From Limnanthes douglasii subsp. nivea (lineage: Eukaryota; Streptophyta; Magnoliopsida; Brassicales; Limnanthaceae), in contig JAUPFV010000001.1 in NCBI GenBank assembly GCA_036936605.1, positions 73,861,910-73,925,909 on the forward strand: a DNA stretch of 64,000 nt. The letters are read 5' to 3'. Position numbers and translations under genes: made by a program. The notes below the pieces were generated by a model, which was not told the DNA's origin, did no database searches, and worked only from the letters and a program-made list of their open reading frames with translations. This document shows, piece after piece, positions 1 to 10,470 of this stretch (within the stretch, counting starts at the first letter, position 1; every line of letters starts with the position of its first letter).

Positions 1-570
1 GAGCGTCGATCCTGTGAATAGGAAATTTACCTATCATAGGCTATCTTCTTTGCCTTTCCCTTTCGAGCCTCCTTATCCATTCTTCGAATTTTAAGTTTTT
101 ACTAGGGTCGAGATTTTGGAGAACCTGATCTCCGGGTATCACTCGTTCCCACAGACGACGCTAATGATAGTTCTTGGAATATTTGGGACTGATTATCAGG
201 GAACGTGTACAGTGGAGTGGTGTCAGGAGAATATGTACATAGTTTTAGAGAGAGAAAATAGTCAAAATAAAGTACTAATGATACCCTTCTCCCAAAAATG
301 GATCTTTTCTTATATAGTGCGAGTGGTGGGCTCCACTTTCACATGCTATGTTCATTCTAATTACATATTGGCCCTTATATTTACACTAATTTTTTATATT
401 TCCTATCTTTACAAATAGGTCCCTATATGTCTTTACATTATCAATTAAGCCCCTTAATAATCTTGACATTTTATGCCCTTATCAATCTCGACTATAGTTC
501 ATGGGCATGCCGTACCTCGTATTCTTAGGTATTTTTGAAGTAGTTAGTTCATATTCTATTATTTTTCCAC
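1..570. other. Spacer with no supported gene
   Basis: AT-rich DNA next to a copia relic. A 100-codon open frame at 116-418 has no recognisable domain and begins with a non-ATG codon, so I do not call it a gene. The stretch may be further decayed copia sequence, but no motif shows this. Confidence 0.4.
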
Positions 571-574
571 GTCT

Positions 575-1010
575 TTGTTAGAGCTACATTCTTACTCCGA
601 TGTGGATTGGACTGGTGATCCTACAGATCTCAAGTCTACCACTAGATTTTGTATTTTCCTCGGTAATTTATTTTATAGAAGACAAGAAGTGAGTTGGAAT
701 TTCTCTATCTTCTACAAAATCTGAGTATTCTACCTTGACCTCAAGCTGTAAAATTGTTTGGTTACTTTGGCTACTTGCTGATATTGGCATTTATTTTTGT
801 CATCCTACTCTGCTACATTGTCATGATCAGAGTGGTACTAAGATTTTACGAAATTCAGTTTTTCATGAGCAAACCAAACATATCGAGATTGATTGTCATG
901 TTACTCACCACCACCTATAATCATATTACCATTTGTTCTTTCCTCTATGCAGTTTGTTGATACGTTTACAAAAATACACTATGTTTTATGCTTCTATTTT
1001 TTGTCTGACA
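575..1010 (+). pseudogene. Ty1/copia polyprotein relic, RNase H region
   Basis: Conceptual translation across several frames gives the conserved end of a copia-type polyprotein: a DWTGDPTDLKSTTRFCIFLG block, then KIVWLLWLLADIGI, HPTLLHCHDQSGTKI, and NSVFHEQTKHIEIDCH followed by HHL and FVDTFTK. In intact elements this is the RNase H that degrades the RNA strand during reverse transcription. The frame changes at least twice between blocks and stops are present, so it is a dead fragment. No LTR, integrase or reverse transcriptase can be seen beside it; the upstream part probably lies left of the window or is too decayed. The family assignment is secure, the ends are not. Confidence 0.75.
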
Positions 1011-2224
1011 AGATCTTGATACTTATCGATGTAGCATCGTGAGTCAAAAAAATGATATTAGTTATATTATTTTATTAATATCTAAAATTATTTTTGTGTA
1101 TTTACTTTTCACGATAAACTATATTTATTTATTTAATTATTATATATATTCTAGTTTTGGTAGAAACTAATAATAAACTTTTATTTTATCGTCTTATTAT
1201 TTATAATTTTTCTGTAGCATGTAATTTTTTTTATGTTTTATGTAGGGTGAGTTACTAATCAAGACTTAGATCACAACGTATTACTCATTAAGATCCAAAA
1301 TTTTCAACAGATTTTATATCCTGACTATCCTTTTTATATAACATCATCAAACATGTGTACACATTGTGTTTCCTTACACGTGTACTCATTAACATGTTAG
1401 TCTCGCATCTTACATCTAAAAATTTTAATTTTAGATTGGTCTCGCATCTATCTTTTTTTACATTGGTCTCGCATCTATCTTTTTTTACATTGATCTCGCA
1501 TCTATTATCTAAAAAAATATTACACACTCGTCTCGTATCTTTCAAAACTAGATGATAGATCTTGGACCAATGTAAGAAAATCAAAACTCACCAAAATAGA
1601 AAAAGATAGTGAATCTTTACTGAATATGATAAATATATATTTTGTGTCTAATGAAAATGACAAACAAAAATACTATATATATATATATTCACTTTATAAT
1701 GAAAATCGCAAGATATTTAGTTTTTATGAAAAAATTAAAAAAGTTTCTCATGTAATTTACTGACATCTCTCTTCTTGCACATGCGAGACCTAAAGACGCG
1801 AGATAAAAAAACGCAACTTCATCTTCTTCGTGAAAACTAAACTAAAATTTGCAAAATAAATTTAACTATATTTTAAAAAAAATCTACACAAAATAAAATA
1901 AAATGTACATTGAACATAAAACCAAACTCAATCAAATGTTTACGTCTCTCATCTATCGTCTCTCATAATTTTATTTTTAAAAAAATATCATTAATGATAT
2001 AGTTTTGTTCGTCTTAAAAACACACAACTAATGGTAGATTTAATTTTTTTTCTTTCTGAATTACAGTTCCAACAACATAACTTATAAAAATTAGGATAAA
2101 AAAAAATATACATATATAATAATTTTTTAATAGGACATCTAGAATATTATGAAAAATATTTTCAGCTAATAAAATTAAATGGATAACTATATATGAAAAT
2201 AAAATTAATATAGAAATAATAGTT
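1011..2224. other. AT-rich spacer
   Basis: Very AT-rich, with many homopolymer and TA runs and no supported coding region. It contains the short tandem repeat listed separately. The stretch near 1,979-2,030 resembles one near 31,905-31,950 (both contain ATAGTTTTGTTCG or TAGTTTTGTTCG next to an AAAAATATCAT-like string), which suggests an unclassified dispersed repeat. Confidence 0.4.
1395..1545. repeat. Degenerate tandem repeat with TCTCGCATCT core
   Basis: The string TCTCGCATCT occurs four times plus one variant (TCTCGTATCT) within about 150 bp. The two central units, each roughly TTGGTCTCGCATCTATCTTTTTTTACA (about 27 bp), are nearly identical and adjacent. On the minus strand this gives a repetitive peptide with RCETN blocks, which I regard as an artefact of the repeat. 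Confidence 0.7.
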
Positions 2225-2420
2225 TGCCTTTATTCAGAGTGCAATGAGTGGGCTAAGGATAAACCTTCGGTCTGATGCAATATCCAGCAAACCAACGCCG
2301 GAAGGTAAACCACACAAGGTGACAGACTCAGCCGAAAAAGCGTATGTAGAAAGGCTCGAACTCGTGACTTTTGATCACAAACCTATCTTACTCAACCAAC
2401 ACATCTACCCCTTTAATACT
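2225..2420 (-). mobile_element. Probable tRNA-derived SINE
   Basis: On the minus strand a GGTTGAGTAAGATAGG string (A-box-like) is followed about 30 nt later by GAGTTCGAGCC, a good match to the RNA polymerase III B box (GTTCGANNC). This spacing is typical of the head of a plant SINE. The body runs on for about 150 nt with higher GC than its surroundings. A poly-A/T tail and target-site duplication could not be fixed, so the ends are approximate. The 83-codon open frame here on the plus strand is unlikely to be a gene. Confidence 0.5.
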
Positions 2421-3400
2421 ACCTTTTCCTTGCTAATAGATTTAGCAATCAAAATACATTATTTAACTAACATTTTTGAAAAATATATATTCTAAATTAT
2501 AAAAATAAAAATTTGGAAGGATAAATGTTTTAGAGCTTGTGTACCGGGTTTCAATGGGATTACTATTTTAATATAACAGCAATTGCGTTAAATAAACATA
2601 TATACTAAATACAGCAGTAAGTATTTAAGGGACCCTGAGATCTGTTTTGGGAATATTCAATAAACATAGAACACTCTTGTTTTAGTATTTCAACTGTAAA
2701 ATAAGCATGTGAAAAGATGCCCTTCATTAGTCCATATTACGAGGTTTCTCACATGCTTGAGGTGTGCAGAGACATATTTTCGCACTAGATTTAGACAGAG
2801 GAGATTTAAATTATAGAAGACATAAAACACACTTTAGTTTAACATCGTTTATTAATAAAATATTATAATTAAATTTCAAAAATATATGTTTTCCCAAACT
2901 CTGTAATATTAATTATATTTATATTGATAAAATAAAAATTTATCCAGATACAATGTTGACTCCAACAAAATTGTGATACTGTTATTTGTAAATAATAAAA
3001 TTTAAATAAAAAATATAATTCAAACTAATCAAATATATTAAATTATGGGAGGATGTATAATATTTTTATAATAAAAAAGGGACCTAGTTTTTTATTCGAC
3101 ATATTTATAATCGTATTATTAAATATTATTGTTTTATTATTTATTTATTTTTTCAACAACCCAAATTCTTAGATCTATATTCAGATCAATCGAGTCCAGG
3201 TTTGGCTCATTAAATTAGCGTTTGTGGTTTGTGGAAACCGATTGATACTTTGATAATATTTTAAAAAACCAATAACATAGCTCATACGAGGAATTCAAAC
3301 GTTCAATCGATTTTAAAACGCTCAAATGGACCACCACCTGTTATGGTCGTTACAACGGCTTTAACCACTATAACCATTGATATCAAACAACTAACAAAAA
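2421..3400. other. AT-rich spacer
   Basis: No coding potential, RNA gene or clear repeat recognised. Near 3,230-3,400 the base composition becomes more balanced, probably the start of the decayed retroelement to the right. Confidence 0.4.
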
Positions 3401-5001
3401 AAAGTGAGGAAGGAACATGACAACCATTTCAAATCTTTGGAGGCCATGATGACCACTCTGTTTCGTGCATGAGATCTGAGATCCAACGGCCAAGGAATAA
3501 TAATTAGGAGGAAATAGATGATGACGCAAGCTCTTGAATGACGAATCGTTACCAAAACATCATCAACCGACGCAAGTTACCCTTATGGACCAAAGTTGTG
3601 CAATAAGGAGAATTTTGATCAAGGGTGCTCCAATAGGAGTGACAGACGTTGCCCTCACCATCGTAACAATATTGAAAATAAGAAGGATGAGCATGTACCC
3701 GACCAAATTCCACCTCAAAATCAATAGAACGATAACTTGATGAGTCAATCCATCCCATCCAAAGGTGTTCAACTTCGTCCAAACAAAAACCAGGCTCTTC
3801 CGGTGAATTACACGACGGAACAATATACCCACCAAGTCCAAACAACATAAATATAAGGATATCCAAACTACAAATAGGTCCCTCTAGCGGTACATCCCTC
3901 TCATGTGTAGTAGGATTCTATAATAATCTCACCATAATATTTACCGGCGAATCAAGGCTATCCTTCGACACCACCAACAACATAGGCTAACAAACAGAAC
4001 TATCTACCATGTTGTGTGACGCGTTGAACTCCAATGAATCTCATTCAATGTTGCATTTGAACCCTTATGAATCTCATCCAATACTATAACCAAACATTTA
4101 TGGTGATTCACAACCACAACCATAATTCTTTAGTGGTTATCCACAAGTTCAATAAACAAAAAAATATCCAGGCTTTGGCTATGAAGTGACATGAACACCA
4201 GCATTAACAAAAAACTTACCACATATTCAGTCAAGGAATCCATGGAAAAAAACATGTACTTCCTGATGATGAGAAGTTCTTTGACATTAAATCTTTACTA
4301 GCCTTGTAGATCTTATGTGGTGATCCACCGCCGAAGTTTAAATTACAAAATGGAGAAATACAATAAAAAAGAAAACCATGAGAATCACATAAAAATTTCA
4401 AAAGCAATATGCTACGCTTTGGTGGGCACGGTAAAATTTTGTATGGGGTATTAACCATAACGTTTAAAGCTAGTGCTTTGGCTTATTTGAATAACCTTCC
4501 TCCCGACTATATCAAAAACTTCAAGATGTTTCATACACCCTTCAAAAATAAATTTGTTGGCTCCAATTTTATCAAGGGAGATAAATATTATATTATCCAT
4601 TCCAAGCAAAGATAAGAAGAGAGTTCGAAGGATTAGATCTAAAAGTTTGTGGCAATAAATAATGGGCTGCAACATTTCTATGATTTGGTGGCAGTGGCAG
4701 CATATATGCAAGAGATATGTTAGGACTTATGACATAACATATAATGAAGAAAAATACACTCAACTTTGGAGATCTTTTGACTTATGTAGAAAGAAAAATC
4801 AATGTGGAAGAGACTCTAAGAGCAAGGATGGATGAAGATGCCATTACTCCAAATGTATATCCAAATTACCATCATTTGAAAAGAAACAATGAACCACTGA
4901 TTGTGACTCGAGTTAGTTATAAACCACACAATGAAGTATCAGTCTTTATAAATAATAATAATGATAAATCCTCGACACAGTCAAGTAAAATTAAAAACTA
5001 A
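3400..5001 (+). pseudogene. Old Tat-like Ty3/gypsy gag relic (1)
   Basis: Broken plus-strand reading frames resemble gag of the three better-preserved elements in this window. The block at 4,440-4,615 reads FKASALAYLNNLPPDYIKNF then FVGSNFIKGDKYYIIHSKQ, matching the FTGSALKWYNSLPQGSIKDF and FVGSKELKGNGDTIIH region of element C. The block at 4,744-4,850 (LNFGDLLTYVERKINVEETLRARMD) matches the MTWGGLLNHVGKQINVDET region. Gag forms the particle that packages element RNA. Stops and frame changes throughout, and no LTR that I could pair, show an old dead copy. Confidence 0.6.
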
Positions 5002-5640
5002 TCAAAAAAATTTAAATATCATAAAAGATTTTATAGTTCAAAACTACATTAAAATGATTTGGTATTATTCTAATTGATTATTATACAACTATTAATATAT
5101 TAACTCGAGTATTTTGAAACACTTTACATATATAATAATATATTACATATATTTTAGAATAAAATTGTTGAATTTCTCTAATCTAATCTACATCATTGTC
5201 AGATAATAAAATATACTCTAGTTATAATTCTTTAAATTATAAGTTAATTTAATTTATAGCTCTTGTTTTTTTCAATCTTGAATCCCATAGTTTGGTTATT
5301 GGTTCTTCCAAATAGATACATCTTGAGTTTAGGTAACCGAATCCTAAAAGAATAGATTCAATCGAATATTGAGTTGATGCGATTTTAGAAGAAAACAATC
5401 GTGTATATTCTTTTTTATTTTTTAATATCTTATGTACGATGTGAAACTTGTAGATATTTTTTTTGAATTTCATCTTTTATATTCTCATATTCATTAATAT
5501 GTTATTGATTTAAATTTATAATGTATTATTATACATAAATCACCTGATACCGTAACCCAAAATCTATAAGAAATATAATTATTTTATAATGTATTGTTAT
5601 TCATATATATATATATATATATTCAATAAGCTTCAAGTGG
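5002..5640. other. AT-rich spacer with an (AT)n run
   Basis: No gene supported. A short AT dinucleotide run lies near 5,600-5,622. This stretch separates the two gag relics and may be an insertion or decayed sequence. Confidence 0.4.
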
Positions 5641-6720
5641 ATTTCATATGAATTGCTAACAAGGATATCAAAAGTCTGAAGGGAGCCCAAACCTCCAACA
5701 TTCTTCAATCGAGAATCTAGTATAGTTATCAACATGTTTTAGATCTCCGGCACGAGTACATAATGCTTAGTTCAAATATGCATCGTTCATGTAGAAACCT
5801 TAGTATAACTTCACATTATTGTACTTGAACGTGAACCTACGATACACGCAAACCTTAGTCTCTATGGAGGAAGACCAACAGAACATGCCAACTCACACCT
5901 ACCAGGGTTTACCGAACCCCGTTAGAGGCAACCTTTAAGCTCAATAGAATCTCAAATATGGGTGGTACCCACAAGGATACCTAACTGAATTCCCTAACAG
6001 AAATAGCACAACAACTTCGACTGAACAATGGCAGGGTCAGAACACCATCATGCTTACCCTATCCTCTGGAAAGCGTACAATAACCAAACTGGGCCTACCT
6101 TCAAATAGAACGAGGACATGCAATACAAAGACTCCCGTTTGGCTCCACACATCATGTACAAATATCTGTTACCTAATTTTCGCAACCACAAGAGGAAGGC
6201 ATGCAGTGGGAAGGAATAACTAGGGTACCTCATTGAGAAGTTCAGAAGTGAGATGATATAGTACAAGAAAAATGATAAGATGAAACTTCGAGCATGACCA
6301 ATGATCTTCTGTGACAACACCTTAACATGTTTAATAGCCTCCCCACAAGGTGCATAATGAGCTTCAAAATGTTGAGGACAGTCTTCTGTAACCATTACAG
6401 ATAATCCAAAGTGATAAAAAGAGATACAAAAATACACCATCCACTACAAATAACGACCGAAAGAGACGTCGAGGAAATAACTCAGATGTTTTTATATACA
6501 ATAAGAGACTTACAAGACCTAGTAGCAGTTATAACTTATTGTCAAAATATACTTCCATGACCTTTATATAATGCCATCATGAAAAAAACATAAAATTTTG
6601 GAGACTTGCTGAAGTAGGTAAAACGACACATAAAGGTGGAGAAGATCTTTAGACCACGACTTGATGGAGATACAATACTCTAAAAGATGTACCCTATTAA
6701 ATTTGGTTTTCCAGCTATAG
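5640..6720 (+). pseudogene. Old Tat-like Ty3/gypsy gag relic (2)
   Basis: A second, more decayed copy of the same gag segment. Around 6,230-6,350 the plus strand reads IEKFRSEMI, YKKNDKMKLRA and IASPQG, lining up with LEQFKNFMM, FDDDDKLLCRA and NSLPQG of element C. Around 6,515-6,660 it reads LQDLVAVITY, then NFGDLLK and VKRHIKVEKIFRPRLDGDTI, lining up with the matching part of relic 1. Many stops are present. The 128-codon minus-strand open frame at 6,054-6,440 lies across this alignment and is probably chance. Confidence 0.5.
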
Positions 6721-6789
6721 TTTTCACGCCTTTAGCAAGATTAGTCTTAAAAATAGTCTTTTGACGTGAAGATGTCACGGCTGTGATAT

Positions 6790-8000
6790 TCCCCCTTTAA
6801 ACCATTATATAATTTTTCAAATTTAGATACAATAGTAGTTTTAAAGTTTTAATTAGAAGAGTCTCTTCCTCTTCACCTTTGGCTGTAGTATGCTCATCAT
6901 ATACAAATAACCCAACACAAGTAGTATCATACGACCAGAAGCCATCAAACACAAACTTTTGAGGCATCAAGATGGAGTTGTAAGAACCTTTATACTTGTC
7001 AGCCTCCCTCACCAGTGAAGTATAATGAGTTGCATCATCTGGAAATTTCTTAGAAAATAACTCTCATGGAACAAGTAATATATTAACTAAGCCTAATCGC
7101 ATATACATAAGGTGTACGATCTCATTTATAATACCTAAGGTAACATTCAGATGGTAGACTTACTATTAAAGCTCAATGTATGTGAGAATAACCATCTACA
7201 CTCTTTCATGCTAGTATCCCAGTAACAAAAAATATATGCAAAATTCTTCTTCAAAACCTTATTGAAGTTTGGAAGGTAATTAACGATCTTCTCCTTATCA
7301 TTCATTACAATATAAAAATAGAAATTCAGATTCAACCTACAACTGAGGTCATTGCCAAGAATTTTCTGACACTAAAATATTTATACACCATGCGTGATAA
7401 AATAATAGCCACTAACAAGATCCTCAAGGTGTTCAGGACCAATTGGGTGATACATGTTTGAGTATCATTGAAGAACTTGAACATATCTTACCTTAAAGGC
7501 AGTCGAGCAGCCTTAGAGAGAATCACCCTCCTCTCATAACCAAACCTCAACATTCGTTAGAAAATTTTATTCTTCCAATTTATCCAACTGATCTTCTCCC
7601 TTGATGTAATTATAAGGTATCATGTATAATCTTAGTTTCAACAACACTAAGGCAGTTTAAAACATACTCCACTCTGTTTGGTTGCTTCACTAAGGCTTGA
7701 ACCATGTCTGTGGAAGCCTGATTGGTATTGCTGCTACAATAGAATGTGCAGTTTCCAGATCCGTGACATGGATGATAGTCAGATAAACAACATCCTCCCT
7801 TACAATATCTCTCGTGTAGTACAATTTTCTATCATTGAAGTCATATTCTTCTTTCTCTATAGTGCCAACGTCAACTATTCTTCCTCTGATTTGGTAGGTG
7901 ATAACGACCCAAAAAGTGCATCGGTAGCAGGGTTTTCGATGTCAGATTCATCTCCTTCATGGGGAGACTCTACCTTTGGTTGGTTCATTTTCACCATTTT
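6790..8000 (-). pseudogene. Relic of the retroelement antisense ORF
   Basis: Minus-strand fragments appear to match the antisense ORF of elements A and C. For example FYIVMNDKEKIVNYLPNF and the following KKNFAYIFCYWD resemble FYHFNMGDNFKVVDDLLES and KTQFLFISWKWE. Lying antisense, downstream of plus-strand gag relics, fits the layout of the family with pol deleted. The similarity is weak and by eye, and many stops are present. Confidence 0.35.
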
Positions 8001-8007
8001 TATTTGA

Positions 8008-8870
8008 AATCTTGATCTAATAAAATATTGATGCTTCTTGACAGATTCTTTAAATAAATTGTAGATTAAAATTCAATATGTTTAAGTTTCTTGGAAAACA
8101 TGTAGATCGTTAAAAGATAAATAAAATAAAAAAATGAAATAAAGAGTGACAAAGTCCGACACTATTTATATTTTACTTCTTCGATTTAATGGTCATTTAC
8201 ATAGATATCATTTATGGTTCCTATTAATAACGATGATAAATACACAAAATGTTGGTAAAAAATACAGCCTATAAATCTATATAATTATTCCCTTATCTGT
8301 AGCCCCCATATTCCTAAAGATATTGTCGAAGTATAAATACATTAGGTTGAAGCTACTATGGTAAAAAAAAACCACCAATTCAGTAGATTAGATAACGTTT
8401 TAGAAAGTTAGAGGAAACGCTTCAATAATTGATAAATTTTAGTCTTGAGATTTCCATGCCCCATAATTGTCCGAAGGATAATGATGAGTTATGGTCTAAC
8501 TTCGGTTGCTGTGATCATGGTAAGATAAAAGGACTGCTTCGAATATTGAAAGGAAAACATCAAATGATTAGATAAAAAAAATCTGAAAGGGATTCATGCG
8601 GAAAAAAAATAAAAAACTAATATTCCGCGGAGATGTGTGTTTATATTTTCACACCCACTACTCCACCTGTCATGTGTTACGCCCTGAGCTGACGCATATG
8701 TTACCTTACTTTTTTGGAATCGAGTCAATCATCGCATCTGACACAAAGTAAGATGAAGTGTCATACGAGACTAATAAATATAAATACAAGCTTGACACAT
8801 ATTTCCTCATACTAATTTTAGAGAAAGTACCCGTTTAGAGAGATAAAGTCCCATAAGACACCTAGCCTCT
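8008..8870. other. Spacer, nothing recognised
   Basis: AT-rich, no supported gene. A string GATGATAAATACACAAAA near 8,232 resembles GAATGATAAATACACAAAA near 18,433, suggesting a shared dispersed repeat that I could not define. Confidence 0.35.
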
Positions 8871-8876
8871 GTCGTC

Positions 8877-9600
8877 GTGGAAACCTTTCTAACAAACTCA
8901 AATGAATTTAAACGTCTGATGTACTCACCATGTATCAGATGGCTATTCGATATCTGCTTCGATTGCTTACCTTGGATGCACTCTCCGATTTATGTCCTTT
9001 TATCAAGTACAATCTCTTACAATATATTTCACACCTATTCACCCAAATCAAAAAACCCAAACTTGTTTCTTTGTGAAAAATTCCATACTTGTATAACGAT
9101 TAGGAGGAGGTCTCCAACATGTGCAGTAAGTGGGTCATCCCCTCGAATGTATACATTCTTCTATCGCTGATGAGGATGTAGAGTTGATAGTCTTCCATGA
9201 ATGGTTCGACAATGAACTTCAGTTTCCCCTTCATCCTGACATAATTAAATTATTACAACTACTTGACATGTGTCCTAGTAAAGCTAACCTCAACACATGA
9301 CAAACCTGTTGTCATGTATCATTGCTTCAAATTTTCTGGGATTAGGTTTGAGATGGATAAGTTGATGTATTTGTGTACCATAACCACTAACTTAATTTAC
9401 CCTATATACTTACTGATTCTGCCAAACAAGTAAAAGGTTTTCATCGACCTACTACAGTGCGAACGAGAGTAGAAGTGCTACTTATTCTTCGTTAGTGGTG
9501 GCTGGGAAAATGGTGAACCGATCTCTGAATAAAACCTGAGTCATCTGAAGAGTTCCTAGAGGAGATATAATAATTATCCAATGCTCGCTACCTTAACCTT
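8877..9600 (+). pseudogene. Second relic of the antisense ORF (gypsy-type transposon domain)
   Basis: The plus strand reads SKWVIPSNVYILL near 9,130, then ELIVFHEWFDNELQFPLHPD and KLLQLLDMCPSK near 9,185-9,290. These line up with TKWGIPENVKIRI, ELVIFTELFNWGLRFPLDPE and FNLVKLCPSQ of the antisense ORF in element C, the region resembling the Pfam family named putative gypsy type transposon. Stops follow. Element A has inserted just to the right (9,660), so this is part of an older, related, minus-strand element. Confidence 0.5.
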
Positions 9601-9659
9601 AGATTCTAACTAGTTGTTTGACTTAGTATTTTTGTCATTGGTTTCTTCGATGTTAATCC

Positions 9660-10036
9660 TGCTGTGGATTATTTTAGACTGAGGGTAATTTTGTCAGATG
9701 TTTTGGGGTATTTTAAGGGTATTAAATGTTTGGGTGATTTGTAGTGAGAGATTTAAGCTGTCTGGTTGTATTAATTGTTCATCACACCCATTAATGAAAG
9801 TGGTTGGGTATTTATACCCTTAATTATGAACCTATGGGCTTTCGGGTCAAACTATGAATCGGGTCGAGTTCAAAGACACATTAGTTTATTAAGCACATTA
9901 GCAATTAGTTTAGCCAAAAGGTGTTTAGTATTTTAATACTTTTGTCCTGTCCAGACACTTCAGTAGGTAATTATTTTCCGAATTACCCCTGTCCGGTTTT
10001 CACAGTGAGTGGTGGTGAATAATTCTGGACTCATCA
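9660..10036 (-). repeat. 3' LTR of element A
   Basis: 377 bp, downstream LTR in element sense. It pairs with 17,740-18,117. A GGGTATTTATACCC string (TATA box on the minus strand) lies in the middle, as in the other LTR. The outer end reads TGCTGTGG where the partner has TGGTGTGG. Confidence 0.93.
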
Positions 10037-10055
10037 GTAGCCCCTTTTTTAGGTT
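10037..10055 (-). promoter_or_regulatory. Polypurine tract of element A
   Basis: Read on the minus strand a CTAAAAAAGGGGCTAC string directly precedes the 3' LTR. It is almost identical to the tracts of B and C, and is the expected primer site for plus-strand DNA synthesis. Confidence 0.85.
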
Positions 10056-10179
10056 TTGTCAAAGGTCTTTGGCAAGACCAAAAAACTCTCTTAGGCAATA
10101 ACAACATTCTCCGGATTGTTCATGTATTCAGTTCAGGGTTTATCCGGTCTGAATCCTTCTTAGAATTTCAAGAGTTTTG

Positions 10180-10380
10180 CTCTGGATCGTGGGACACGTG
10201 TCGTATTTTGATTCATTTTACCAGCCTTTTTCTTCCTAGAACGGTGCTCCAACTAATCTCAAAAGGAAACTCCTGCATTTAATGTTTCTTACGTCAGCGC
10301 CACCTTCAATTATTTCCTTTGCCATTTTGTTTTCTCCTAGGTATTAGTAACTTTTTTTCCTCACTAGTATAAGTTACTTC
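10180..10380 (+). promoter_or_regulatory. Predicted promoter of the antisense ORF in element A
   Basis: A palindromic G-box GACACGTGTC at 10,192-10,201 is followed by a TATA-like AGTATAAGTTAC near 10,365, about 100 bp before the antisense ORF start at 10,471. The same G-box occurs at the matching place in B (26,931-26,940) and C (47,516-47,525), in each case pointing against the main element transcript. G-boxes bind bZIP and bHLH factors in plants; use here is inferred. Confidence 0.5.
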
Positions 10381-10470
10381 CTTTTACTGTTTCACCATCT
10401 TCATCACTTTGTCATTTCTTATTTTCAGAGCTTTTTACTTCTCTTTTCAAAATCTTTCTTGGGTAGGTTT

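Noticed and set aside
116..418. 100-codon plus-strand open frame
   Set aside because: Starts without ATG, no domain, next to a decayed copia fragment; composition fits chance.
1288..1584. Minus-strand peptide with repeated RCETN blocks
   Set aside because: It is the translation of a DNA tandem repeat, with no sign of selection.
6054..6440. 128-codon minus-strand open frame
   Set aside because: Lies across plus-strand gag similarity and has no recognised motif.
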